Assembly (NCBI GenBank): GCA_030428835.1
Contig: JAUIEP010000030.1
Location: 1-37,984 of the forward strand
Direction of reading: 5' to 3'
DNA length: 37,984 bases
Origin: Gammaproteobacteria bacterium
GTDB taxonomy: Bacteria; Pseudomonadota; Gammaproteobacteria; Pseudomonadales; Halieaceae
A model generated the notes under the pieces. The model was not told the DNA's origin. It worked only from the letters and a program-made list of their open reading frames with translations, and did not search any database. Position 1 is the first letter of the stretch. Each line of letters begins with the position of its first letter. Of this stretch, positions 17,321 to 26,272 are shown piece after piece. The position numbers and the translations under genes were made by a program.

Positions 17321-18994
17321 ATGAAAACAGTAGACCAAATAGAAGCCGAACTAACCGCCCCAGGCGCCCCCTTCGAAATCATCGAAGAAGTAGTCCTCGG
17401 CGAAAAAATGAAAGTCTTCAAAGACCGCGACCGCAGCCTCCGCGAGATCTTCGACAAATCCACCGACCACGGCGACAACGAATACATCATCTGCGGCGAG
17501 CAGCGCATAACCTTCAACCAGCACTACGCACTGGTAAATGCGGCAGCCCACAACCTCAGGGACAAGTACGACATCCAGAAAGGCGACAGGGTCGCCATTC
17601 TCGCCGACAACCACCCACAGTGGATCATCACCTTCTGGGCCACCGTCTGCATCGGCGGCATCGCCGTGGGCCTGAACGGCTGGTGGACGCGGGATGAGAT
17701 TCTCTACTCGCTGGAGGACTGCGAGCCCAAGCTGCTGGTGGTCGATCGCAAGCGGCTGGATCGCATCAAGGATGACGAGTTTGCCTTCCCCATCGTCTGC
17801 ATCGAGGAGAACTTCAGCGAGCTGACGGACGGCGATGGCGTGATGCCGGAGGCGGAGATTGCGGAGGATGACCCTGCGCTAATTCTCTACACCTCCGGCA
17901 CCACCGGACGCGCCAAGGGCGCGCTGCTCAGCCACCGCGCGTTAATCACGTTTGTGCACTCAGCCGTTTTTTCCGGCTTCAGGATGATGATGCTGGAGAT
18001 GGAGGCGGGGAAAAAGGTAGGCGACGCCTCTATTCCCAACTGCGGCCTGTTCTCGGCGCCGCTGTTCCACCTCTCGGGTCTGTTTACGGGCGCCATCGTC
18101 AGCCTGGCTGTGGGCATGAAGACTGTGTGGACAGTGGGGCGGTTCGACCCAGAGGAAGTACTTAAGCTAATAGAGCGGGAGAAGGTTACCACCTGGGCCT
18201 CGCTAGGGAATATGGCGACTCGAGTGCTGGATCACCCCGACTTTGATAAGTACGACGTGTCAACCGTAAGCCGCATCGGGTCTGGCGGTGCGCCGACCAG
18301 TGAACAACAGCAGAAGCGGATGACAGCGGGCTTTACCGGCACAGGCGGCGGCATGGCGTTGGGTTACGGTCTGACCGAATCGGCGGGTGTGGGCACCCAT
18401 AACTGGGGTGAGCTGTTGAAAGAGCACCCAAACTCCGTCGGTCGTGTGTTTCCCGGTATCGAAATTACCATCCGGGATGAAGGTAACAACGAAGTGGCCA
18501 ATGGTGCCGAGGGCGAGATTTGCATACGCGGCACCTGTGTGATGCTGGAGTACTGGAGGAGACCTGAAGCCACCGAGGAGACAATGGCCCCCAGCCGCTG
18601 GCTCAGGACCGGGGATATCGGTTGCTTTGACGGCGAGTTTCTCTACGTAAATACCCGTGCACGAGACCTGATTTTGCGCAACGCGGAGAATATTTATCCG
18701 GTGGAGGTAGAGCATTGCATTGAGACACACCCGGCGGTACAGGAAGCCGCGGTTTTCGGTGTACACCATGCGGAATGGGGCCAGGAAATTGTGGCGGCTG
18801 TAGTACTGCGCAGTGGATCAAAGCCTGATGTCTCGATATTACGTGATCACTGCTCTGGGATGATCGCCAAGTTCAAAATACCGACACGCTGGTATATTCT
18901 CGATTCGGATATTCCGCGCAATGCGGCAGGAAAAATTCTCAAGAATATTCTGAGAGACAAATTCTCGCAAACACATGACCAGATCACACAATAA
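17321..18994 (+). CDS. AMP-forming acyl-CoA synthetase (class I adenylate-forming enzyme)
   Basis: 557 aa from the ATG at 17321. Core motifs: YTSGTTGRAKG (residues 190-200, P-loop), YGLTESAG, LRTGDIG, RNAENIYPVEVE (hinge), and the C-terminal catalytic Lys in NAAGK538. It would activate a carboxylic acid to its acyl-CoA through an acyl-adenylate. Segments such as GLNGWWTRDEILYSLEDCEPK are typical of medium/long-chain or ring-acid CoA ligases. It is the last gene of the fusion-VOC-ligase run; a repeat lies between it and the VOC gene, and a hairpin follows the stop. The first 200 bases are visibly A-rich compared with the gene before. Confidence 0.93.
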   Translation: MKTVDQIEAELTAPGAPFEIIEEVVLGEKMKVFKDRDRSLREIFDKSTDHGDNEYIICGEQRITFNQHYALVNAAAHNLRDKYDIQKGDRVAILADNHPQWIITFWATVCIGGIAVGLNGWWTRDEILYSLEDCEPKLLVVDRKRLDRIKDDEFAFPIVCIEENFSELTDGDGVMPEAEIAEDDPALILYTSGTTGRAKGALLSHRALITFVHSAVFSGFRMMMLEMEAGKKVGDASIPNCGLFSAPLFHLSGLFTGAIVSLAVGMKTVWTVGRFDPEEVLKLIEREKVTTWASLGNMATRVLDHPDFDKYDVSTVSRIGSGGAPTSEQQQKRMTAGFTGTGGGMALGYGLTESAGVGTHNWGELLKEHPNSVGRVFPGIEITIRDEGNNEVANGAEGEICIRGTCVMLEYWRRPEATEETMAPSRWLRTGDIGCFDGEFLYVNTRARDLILRNAENIYPVEVEHCIETHPAVQEAAVFGVHHAEWGQEIVAAVVLRSGSKPDVSILRDHCSGMIAKFKIPTRWYILDSDIPRNAAGKILKNILRDKFSQTHDQITQ

Positions 18995-19010
18995 GTCGGG
19001 ATAGCTAAAG

Positions 19011-19029
19011 CGGTCCAGACTTGGGACCG
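19011..19029 (+). terminator. Possible hairpin after the CoA ligase gene
   Basis: CGGTCC (19011-19016) pairs with GGACCG (19024-19029) across a 7-base loop, 17 bases after the ligase stop. There is no T tract, so termination is only possible. Confidence 0.3.
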
Positions 19030-19205
19030 AGACTACTAGACATGCACTGGTCGAAGCGAGAAGAGACACACTAAATCCTGTTAAGGCTCTTGTCGCCCAC
19101 GCAATCCGTGAGATGTCTTGTATCTGTCGGGGTCACAAGATGCCTAACATAAGCTCTCGGCGCGTTCCAAAATGACAATCGAGGATTGGAGGCCGACATC
19201 ATAAG

Positions 19206-20867
19206 CTAGTACCAGTATGATTCTCTCCAAAATGTACGTTCATCAAGATCACCATGTCTCTGAGGTGAAGTACATTCCTCTCGTCTTTTGGGGCAAGCAT
19301 CAAATATCTTGAAGTGAAACTGGTCCGACGTCCCGTCTTCTTCGGAAATGTTTTTCAATAGTTCAATCATTTGCCACATGTTCGTCCATCGACCGGCCGT
19401 CCTATGAAGAATGTAGTCGGGCTGTTCAAACATGCCATCAATCCAGACTAAAAGGCTGCCAGACGGACCAATGCCGAATGCTGTGCTCTCCCTGTCCTCG
19501 CTCTCTGGGTGTAAGTGTAGGTTGTATACATTGACAGTAATATCGTGCACCTGCTTTTTATGTCGCACAAAACCAACTGTTCGCGAGAGAAAGCTAGCCA
19601 GCGTATCCGCTGACCCCATGTAGACAAGATTATTTACCGGAAAATCGGGCAGATACTCCAATGCCCGGTTAACAATCATCGCACCCATCGAATGACCAAC
19701 CAGAGTCACCTGGTACTGGTCTTTTTCTGCCTGCTCAAACATCCAACTCTGAAAGCGACATAGAAACTTTAGTGTCGCACCGGCCTGACTTGGCCTCTCC
19801 GGGTCAGGTGCGGCCGCACAGTCGGCGGGCAAACCCTCCCATGACACAACATTTGGCCCCATGAGACTGGAAGTAGCTTCGAATGTACTCTTGCCATCCA
19901 GAAAGGCGTCCTGACGAATAATCTGAGTGTCGACCCTTCGTTGCATCTGATCCCATGCAGACTTCCCGATCGTGTAGACAAAAGGCGTCGTGAACGGTTT
20001 TATTAGCGCTGTACTCCACCACAGTATCGCTTTACCAATATCAGCTTTAGCGTCAGGGTTTAGTATCTTGACGTTTAGGTCGCCCTGGACAGATCCCAGA
20101 TCATCCCGGAGAGAGGCCTTTCTAAGGGGGCGATACTCTCCAACATCAAAGTCGATAAGACCCGGCAGCGCAACGGAAGAGGCTGCATTACTAATTTCCT
20201 TGGTCCATGCGACAGGAGCGTTACCTAGTGAGCTGACCACGCTATTGACAAAGTAAAGAGGCGCCGTAATTGCTGACCATGGCGTTCTTATTTCGCCATC
20301 CCTGATCCTAGTATAACTATCATATAAAGTTGATGATGCGCTGCTCCTCCATTGCACAAATATCGGATATATGCCTTCACACTTGATTTTCCTGGTTCGG
20401 CTTATCGCTTGCTTGAGCGAGCCCGCTCGTGTGTTTAGGCCGCCGTGGACATAGACTACTATCTGTCTCGTCTCGGGATTGACCCTGAAGTCTTCAGGTA
20501 ACTTTCCCTCCCTTATTTGACTACGTCTGTACTTTTGGCACTCGCTCGAATCCCAATCAGCATTCTCAAAGTAGCGCCTGATACCCCAAAGTACTTGTCT
20601 AAAATATGAATCCTCAACTCTCCGCTGCTCTGAAAGCTGGCAATCCTCGTCGTGAATATCGTTACATCCCCTCACTCTTAAATCGCCCGATTTCGAGTCT
20701 ATCTGCAGCCCTTCTTGCGGAATTTCGTACAAATTTCCATCTACACCAACGGATACAACGTGGCTTCTCGCCAGTTCCTGGCCTTCTACCGGCCCATAGG
20801 TCGTACATCCGGGTAGTGCTAGAAATATTGGTACAGCTAGAGCTGCCAATACGGACTTAGTGTTCAT
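19206..20867 (-). CDS. Lipoprotein alpha/beta hydrolase (HGGLN/GHSxG type)
   Basis: 553 aa from the ATG at 20867; signal ends ALPGC (Cys21), so the protein is a predicted lipoprotein. A hydrolase core is visible: IVVYVHGGLNTRAGSLKQ (oxyanion-hole strand) and VTLVGHSMGAMIVNRALEYL, the latter with the nucleophile Ser393. Between them lies a long insert of about 220 residues. The C-terminal part has VNVYNLHLHPESEDRE and a late His (YILHRTAG) as a catalytic-His candidate. The same HGGLN, GIYP and GHSxGA segments occur in the fusion protein at 22849-24678, so the two are related. It shares a strand with the putative outer-membrane protein gene 149 bases upstream. GC is clearly lower than in the catabolic genes. 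The substrate (lipid, ester or peptide) is unknown. Confidence 0.8.
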   Translation of the reverse strand: MNTKSVLAALAVPIFLALPGCTTYGPVEGQELARSHVVSVGVDGNLYEIPQEGLQIDSKSGDLRVRGCNDIHDEDCQLSEQRRVEDSYFRQVLWGIRRYFENADWDSSECQKYRRSQIREGKLPEDFRVNPETRQIVVYVHGGLNTRAGSLKQAISRTRKIKCEGIYPIFVQWRSSASSTLYDSYTRIRDGEIRTPWSAITAPLYFVNSVVSSLGNAPVAWTKEISNAASSVALPGLIDFDVGEYRPLRKASLRDDLGSVQGDLNVKILNPDAKADIGKAILWWSTALIKPFTTPFVYTIGKSAWDQMQRRVDTQIIRQDAFLDGKSTFEATSSLMGPNVVSWEGLPADCAAAPDPERPSQAGATLKFLCRFQSWMFEQAEKDQYQVTLVGHSMGAMIVNRALEYLPDFPVNNLVYMGSADTLASFLSRTVGFVRHKKQVHDITVNVYNLHLHPESEDRESTAFGIGPSGSLLVWIDGMFEQPDYILHRTAGRWTNMWQMIELLKNISEEDGTSDQFHFKIFDACPKRREECTSPQRHGDLDERTFWRESYWY

Positions 20868-21016
20868 ATGGGCACTCGGCACCTGATCCATATTAAATGT
20901 TTCCAGCGGTCTACTTTCGATTCCCTAAGTAGATCTGTCTATACAAGCAAACAGCGCAACTAACTCGAATGCGGCTCGCCCGGCATTCGGCTCAATTTAG
21001 TTATACGTTTTACGAT

Positions 21017-22591
21017 CTAAAATGCCGCCTCCACCCATTTTTCCAAGTCAAACCCGTAGCTGATGGTAACCGCTATTTCATCAGGGCCTTCACCATCATT
21101 GATGTACGCGCCAAGATATGTTGGTGACTTATCGGTGACGCGGTAGGCCATATGCACCACACGGCGGACTTTATCGTAGTCATCTATTCCCGCGTACTCA
21201 TCGTAATCTGCAAAATTGACCTCGAGAATGAATTTCGGCATTCCATTCTGGTACAGACGCTTCCCTTCCTTCAGCACAGTCATATACTCGTTGTAAACAA
21301 GCCTTGCGCCAACGGAATAGATTTTGTCGATGGAGTCATTGTTATCGCCCAATTTTTCTCGCGTCTGCGCAGAAGCCCTGAATCCTACACCTACCTCTGT
21401 TCCGGGATTGAACCAATCACTCGAGTGGGCATGAAGCCAGACATAGGCGGAAGCATTCATGGATTGAGCAATATCATTAAAATCTAGATCACCCGGCTCC
21501 TTACCACAGTTGTCATCGTTTCCATCCATCTCCATGCCATTGGCATCCATGGCCTCATCATCACCAGCTTCCTCCTCAGAATCCTGGTTCTGCATGGGGT
21601 CCTGCATGGGATCCTGCTTTGTCTGATCCAGCTTTTGACAATCCACCACATGCGCTGAGAACAAGTCCATTGATGCGCCCGTGTGAAGCGCATAATAGTC
21701 GATGAACCCGCCAGCGCCGAAGAAAGCTTTAGGTGGCATTTCCTTCCTTCCATCGACTGCAAATCTGCCGAATACATTTCCCTCTGTGAAGCCCTGGTTG
21801 TCTCCGTTGTCGTCGTACTCCGGCATAAGCGAGTATCCGAGATGCAGCGTTGCCATCCACGGCGAAGTACTGTTGATTAAGCCAAGTCCTGACTTCTCTG
21901 CGTCTTCCTCGAGTTCCTTCTTTTGCTGTGGTGTAGTGGCATTTCCCGCCACCGTATTTTTCTCGTCGTTAGTGAGTACTATGCTCTGTTCAGGAACCGG
22001 GCACGCCGATGCTGTTGAGCTGCTCTTGGGACCAGCATTAATAGCTGCTTGCAGCGTACCTATATCCGCGTTGATATTTCCTATTTCTGCGGGCGACCAA
22101 CCAAGGCTTGGGACCATGCCAGCCAGCTCCTGCATACTTGGCTGCAAGCACCGCGCACAGGCCGCCAGTTGTTCGGGCGTCGGGGCGGCAGCGGCACCAA
22201 CGACGCCGGAACATGCAGTATTTACGCTGCGTACCCATATATTTGGCGCATCAAGCGTATTCTTCAGTTTTAGCTTGAGCCCACTTATCTGTGTATCTAG
22301 CTTCATTTCCTGACCGCCGACCGCAACACCTTTTTGGTTTGCGCTCTGCATATCCTGCAGCGCAGCGTCAATTTTTTTCGCGGTTTCGCAGTGTTTGTAC
22401 TGCTCAAACGCAAACTGTGACTGAATGACCTGGGCTACGTTCCTAGGCGTAATTCCACCTGCCACCAACTGATTTGCCTGGCCAGTCGGCGCTACATGGG
22501 GACATACTGGTGCTTGTGCCTGTCCATCGAGCGCGACCAGTGTACTCAACGGAATAAAAATCCAAAGTAGTAGCTTCTTAAAGTTTTTCAT
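21017..22591 (-). CDS. Putative outer-membrane beta-barrel protein with acidic linker
   Basis: 524 aa; signal peptide MKNFKKLLLWIFIP... ending near GQAQA, with AGGA directly ahead of the ATG. Residues about 30-200 are helical and Cys-containing (CARCLQPSM). From about residue 240 the protein turns to alternating aromatic strands (TLHLGYSLMPEY, KAFFGAGGFIDYYALH, TEVGVGFRAS, DEIAVTISYGFDLEKW) and ends in Phe, as outer-membrane barrels do. A very acidic, Met/Gln-rich stretch (about 322-367) lies within, with a short QDPM tandem repeat. I do not recognise the family. It is flanked by two HGGLN hydrolase genes, one on its own strand and one divergent, and shares their low GC. A role in export or anchoring with them is inference. 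Confidence 0.75.
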   Translation of the reverse strand: MKNFKKLLLWIFIPLSTLVALDGQAQAPVCPHVAPTGQANQLVAGGITPRNVAQVIQSQFAFEQYKHCETAKKIDAALQDMQSANQKGVAVGGQEMKLDTQISGLKLKLKNTLDAPNIWVRSVNTACSGVVGAAAAPTPEQLAACARCLQPSMQELAGMVPSLGWSPAEIGNINADIGTLQAAINAGPKSSSTASACPVPEQSIVLTNDEKNTVAGNATTPQQKKELEEDAEKSGLGLINSTSPWMATLHLGYSLMPEYDDNGDNQGFTEGNVFGRFAVDGRKEMPPKAFFGAGGFIDYYALHTGASMDLFSAHVVDCQKLDQTKQDPMQDPMQNQDSEEEAGDDEAMDANGMEMDGNDDNCGKEPGDLDFNDIAQSMNASAYVWLHAHSSDWFNPGTEVGVGFRASAQTREKLGDNNDSIDKIYSVGARLVYNEYMTVLKEGKRLYQNGMPKFILEVNFADYDEYAGIDDYDKVRRVVHMAYRVTDKSPTYLGAYINDGEGPDEIAVTISYGFDLEKWVEAAF

Positions 22592-22848
22592 TCCTACTCT
22601 CCCTATGCTCTCTGCAAGTTTGCAACTGCTGCGCGCTGCAATTCGCTTGGATTCGTTTGTGGCCCGCCTCTAAAAATTGCCTTGTGGGGCCTCTATCGAG
22701 ACTTAGAATCCCTTGTACTACCTTACGATTGGCCAAATTATCTACATCAACAAGTCAACCGTAGTTATCCGTACTTACATACCCACGCCTAACTTTCACT
22801 CCTTGTTCTAATCTGCTTACCCGGTTATTTGTTCAGGACAAGCTGCGG
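22592..22848. promoter_or_regulatory. Divergent intergenic region
   Basis: 257 bases, AT-rich, between the putative barrel gene (minus) and the protease-hydrolase gene (plus). Both promoters should lie here. Ribosome sites are visible at each end (AGGA ahead of the minus-strand ATG at 22591; AGGA about 10 bases ahead of the ATG at 22849). No repeat or clear operator was recognised. Confidence 0.4.
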
Positions 22849-24678
22849 ATGTACCAACCCGCCATCACCACCACCGGCCACATCCTCAACGCCGTCGGCG
22901 ATGCTCAGGACACCCGCGATCTGCCTTATCAACCGGCGCTAATCCTCGTGCCAGACCATCTCGACCCACCGGACGCCCTCGTAATCCTGGATCAGGAGAA
23001 CGAAGGCGCATGTACCGGCTTCGCCCTCGCCGCGGTCCTCAACCACCTGGATATACACCGCACGACCTCGCAGGGCACCGACCCCCGCAGCCCCGTAAGC
23101 CCCCGCATGCTCTACGAAATGGCCCGCAAATTCGACGAATGGCCCGGCGAGGACTACGCCGGCTCCAGCTGCCGCGGCGCGATGCGGGGCTGGCAGAACA
23201 TGGGAGTGTGCCGGGCCACGGATTGGCCCTACTCCCCCCACTCGAGCGGCCGGCTCACCTTGCGGCGGGCGCGCTCCGCCCGCGCTACCAAGCCGGGCGC
23301 CTACTACCGCCTCAAGCCGCGCGTGTCGGACTACCACACGGCGCTGGTCGAGACGGGCGCCATCTTCGTTTCGGCTAGCGTGCATTCCGGCTGGGACTTC
23401 GTCGACCCCGACGACCCGACCATCGAATACCGCGACGACAATACCGGCGGCCACGCCTTCGCCATCGTCGGCTACAACGACCGCGGCTTCTGGGTGCAGA
23501 ACTCCTGGGGTGAGGGCTGGGGCCGCGGCGGCCTGGCGCTGTGGACGTACGAGGACTGGCAGAAGAACGTCATGGACGCCTGGGTGGTGCGCTTTGCCGC
23601 ATCGACCCCCGAGTTTCACGGCGGCAGCGTCTCGGCGGCCGGCAGGGAGGCGGGCCGGCCGCAGGTGCGGAGCACCCGCCGCGACGAGATCGCCGGCCAT
23701 TTCGTGCACATCGACGACGGCGAATTCCACGAGACGGGTCGCTACTTCACCAGCATCCACGACATCAATGAAACCGCCGACTACCTGGAAGACGCCGAGC
23801 GCTTCCGGCACCTGCTGTTCTACGCCCACGGCGGGCTGAACAGCCCGCGGGCGTCCGCCAACCGTATCGCGGCCATGAAGCCGGTGTTCAAGGCCAACGG
23901 CATCTACCCCTTCCACTTCATGTACGACACCGGGCTCATGGAGGAGCTGCTGGACGTGGTACTGCGCCGGGATGGTGACCGTAGCCGGGCGGCGGGGATC
24001 GGGGATATCTGGGACGCGGGCATCGAGCGACTCACCCGCGTGCCCGGCCGGGCGCTCTGGCGCGAGATGAAGCAGGGCGCGCGCAGCCCCTTCCACACCA
24101 AGGGCGCGGGAACGCGGACTGTCGCGGCCCTGCTCGGTGCGCTGCGCAGCAACGTCAAGGTACACCTGGTCGGGCACAGCACCGGCGCTATCCTGCTCGG
24201 CCACCTCCTGCAGAGACTGGGCCGAATGGCTGGCGTGCCCCGCATCTCGACCTGCTCACTGCTCGCTCCCGCGTGCACGCTGGAGGACTACCGGGAGTTT
24301 TACGCGCCCTTACTTAAAACACCGCGGCGCGAGTTCGGCATAAACGACCTGCAGGTCTACAATCTGACAGACCGCCTCGAGCGCGACGACAACGTGGCGC
24401 AGGTCTACCGCAAGTCACTCCTGTACCTGGTGTCGCGCGGCTTCGAGGAGAAGAAGGGCGAGCCACTGCTCGGCATGGAGCGGCATGTGGGCGATCTCGG
24501 CCGCCACGTGGAGTTTATATTCAGCGAGGGGCCGAACGGCGGTGAAACCGCGAGCACCAGCACCTCGCACGGCGGATTCGACAACGATCCGGCCACCATG
24601 AACTCGATTCTCAAGAAGATCCTGGGCACGGATGAACTGCCGGGCATGCGCTTCACCCGGCACAACCTGGACTACTGA
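22849..24678 (+). CDS. Papain-like cysteine protease fused to an alpha/beta hydrolase
   Basis: 609 aa with no signal peptide. N-terminal half is a C1-type peptidase: QENEGACTGFALAAVLN with nucleophile Cys55, GGHAFAIVGYN with His202, and WVQNSWGEGWG with Asn218; the Gln ahead of the Cys is at its usual spot. A linker of about 60 residues follows. The second half is a serine hydrolase: LLFYAHGGLNSPRASANR, GIYPFHF, and VHLVGHSTGAILLG with Ser444, then LQVYNLTDRLERDD and a late His. This half matches the lipoprotein at 19206-20867 in the HGGLN, GIYP, GHSxGA and VYNL segments. The combination suggests one protein that both cleaves peptides and hydrolyses an ester or lipid, or a processed toxin-like effector. 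The FAD oxidoreductase gene follows by 41 bases. Substrates are unknown. Confidence 0.88.
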   Translation: MYQPAITTTGHILNAVGDAQDTRDLPYQPALILVPDHLDPPDALVILDQENEGACTGFALAAVLNHLDIHRTTSQGTDPRSPVSPRMLYEMARKFDEWPGEDYAGSSCRGAMRGWQNMGVCRATDWPYSPHSSGRLTLRRARSARATKPGAYYRLKPRVSDYHTALVETGAIFVSASVHSGWDFVDPDDPTIEYRDDNTGGHAFAIVGYNDRGFWVQNSWGEGWGRGGLALWTYEDWQKNVMDAWVVRFAASTPEFHGGSVSAAGREAGRPQVRSTRRDEIAGHFVHIDDGEFHETGRYFTSIHDINETADYLEDAERFRHLLFYAHGGLNSPRASANRIAAMKPVFKANGIYPFHFMYDTGLMEELLDVVLRRDGDRSRAAGIGDIWDAGIERLTRVPGRALWREMKQGARSPFHTKGAGTRTVAALLGALRSNVKVHLVGHSTGAILLGHLLQRLGRMAGVPRISTCSLLAPACTLEDYREFYAPLLKTPRREFGINDLQVYNLTDRLERDDNVAQVYRKSLLYLVSRGFEEKKGEPLLGMERHVGDLGRHVEFIFSEGPNGGETASTSTSHGGFDNDPATMNSILKKILGTDELPGMRFTRHNLDY

Positions 24679-24719
24679 CAAAAAGCGAAGCAAAAGACAA
24701 AGGCAGGTCAATAAGAACA

Positions 24720-26237
24720 ATGGCAAAAAAGACTAACAACAGGCAGAAAGTCATCATCGTGGGCGGCGGCCTTGCCGGCCTTACCGCCGCGTTGGAATTG
24801 GCGGAACTCGGGTACGACATCACCCTCTACGAGAGCGCGAACCATCTCGGTGGGAAGGCGGCCAGCCTCAAGGACAACACGGTGTACGACGGCGACCTGA
24901 AGCCGGTCAAGAACACCATCGCGAACCGGGTCCAGTCTGACCACGGCTACCACATCTTCCCGCTGTGGTACGTCAACATGCGCCAGCTCTGGCAGCGGAT
25001 CGGCCTCACGGCCGATGAGGTCTTTGAGGGCGGTGAATACTACGGCCTGCAGCGGGGTCCTGCCTACCAGTTCACTACCCCGCAGCCAAGGAATGATCGC
25101 GAACTGTTCAGTCTCCTTGACCTGGTTACACGTGAGGATGACGAGGTGGATGACCTCACGTTCCGCGGCTTCCTGTATTCGCGTATCTACAACGACCTGG
25201 ACTCGGTCAGTCTCAACCAGCTGTTCCTGAACGCGCTCTCTATCCCAGAGTACGACATCAGCTCGCGAGTGGTCAGGAACCTGTTCCGTCAGTGGATGCC
25301 GGTCATCAAGGAAAAGAACTGGGCCGGGCTGAAGGGCCCCCTGGGCGAAGTGCTGATCGACAAGATCCACGCGGCAGTTGTCGCCGCCGCCAAGGCCTCC
25401 GGCGGTGCTTTCACGCTCAAGACCGGTCATACGCTGCAACGCATCGCGCTGGACGGCGACAGGCCCGCGCTCACGTTTTCCAAGCTCAAGAATCCGGTGA
25501 AGGCAGGGGATACCCCCGTGATACTGGCCATTCCGCCGGAAGTGCTGCGCGCCATGCAGACGGACGAGCTCTACACTGCGGAGCCCGCCATCAGCAAGCT
25601 GAACTATCTTCGCTCCAACCAGTTCGGCGCACTGGATATCTACTTCAAGAGCAAGCTGCCGAAGATTCCAATAGATCACTTTGATCTGGTGGACTCGCGC
25701 TTCAACCTCTCGGCGTTCGACATATCACAACACTGGCCGGTGTTCACCGAGAAGAAGAAGTTCGACGGCACCGTCCTGCAGTTCGTGGCAGGGTCCTGCA
25801 AGGATCTGGCGGGACTCTCGGAACAGGCTTTCACCCGCGCCATGATCAACGAGATCGTGCACTACATCCCGGCCGCAACGGCGAAGGGTATCGCGTACAT
25901 CGTGCCCCACACCAATGCGACCCAGCCGTTATTCGTCAATGATGTAGGCACCTGGGACTACCGTCCCGAACCGCGCGGCAACATTTTTTTCTTTGCGGGC
26001 GATTACGTGCGCAACGACACCGATGTAGCGTCCATGGAGGGGGCAGTGCGTTCAGGGATGAATGTGGCTGAAGCAGTCCGCACTGCCCACACTCCCAAAA
26101 CCCGGCCCGTGCAAATACTGGAGCCACTGGGTTACACGAAAGCACAATTGGCCGTAATGCGCCGCACGAAAGTGATTCCGGGCAGGGTGAAGATTTTCCT
26201 GGAGTACCGCCTGAAGGAACTGTTCGACGATCTCTGA
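24720..26237 (+). CDS. FAD-dependent amine-oxidase/phytoene-desaturase-like oxidoreductase
   Basis: 505 aa. N-terminal Rossmann motif VIIVGGGLAGLTAALELAEL (residues 11-30) with an acidic end (YESANHLGGKA), and a C-terminal FAD motif FFAGDYVRNDTDVASMEGAV with following AV helix. This places it in the flavin-containing amine oxidase/phytoene desaturase superfamily; members oxidise amines, desaturate isoprenoids or act in pigment and lipid metabolism. It has the full length of the family and no signal peptide. It is 41 bases behind the papain-hydrolase gene on the same strand and convergent with the TIR gene (35-base gap). A functional link with the protease-hydrolase is suggested only by position. 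Confidence 0.85.
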   Translation: MAKKTNNRQKVIIVGGGLAGLTAALELAELGYDITLYESANHLGGKAASLKDNTVYDGDLKPVKNTIANRVQSDHGYHIFPLWYVNMRQLWQRIGLTADEVFEGGEYYGLQRGPAYQFTTPQPRNDRELFSLLDLVTREDDEVDDLTFRGFLYSRIYNDLDSVSLNQLFLNALSIPEYDISSRVVRNLFRQWMPVIKEKNWAGLKGPLGEVLIDKIHAAVVAAAKASGGAFTLKTGHTLQRIALDGDRPALTFSKLKNPVKAGDTPVILAIPPEVLRAMQTDELYTAEPAISKLNYLRSNQFGALDIYFKSKLPKIPIDHFDLVDSRFNLSAFDISQHWPVFTEKKKFDGTVLQFVAGSCKDLAGLSEQAFTRAMINEIVHYIPAATAKGIAYIVPHTNATQPLFVNDVGTWDYRPEPRGNIFFFAGDYVRNDTDVASMEGAVRSGMNVAEAVRTAHTPKTRPVQILEPLGYTKAQLAVMRRTKVIPGRVKIFLEYRLKELFDDL

Positions 26238-26272
26238 CTCCGTGGCGGACAGGTCAGGCCACGGCGCGGCCG

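Noticed and set aside
21590-21625. Short tandem repeat in the putative barrel gene as a phase-variation tract
   Set aside because: Only two QDPM units and the unit is a multiple of three bases, so length change would not shift the frame.
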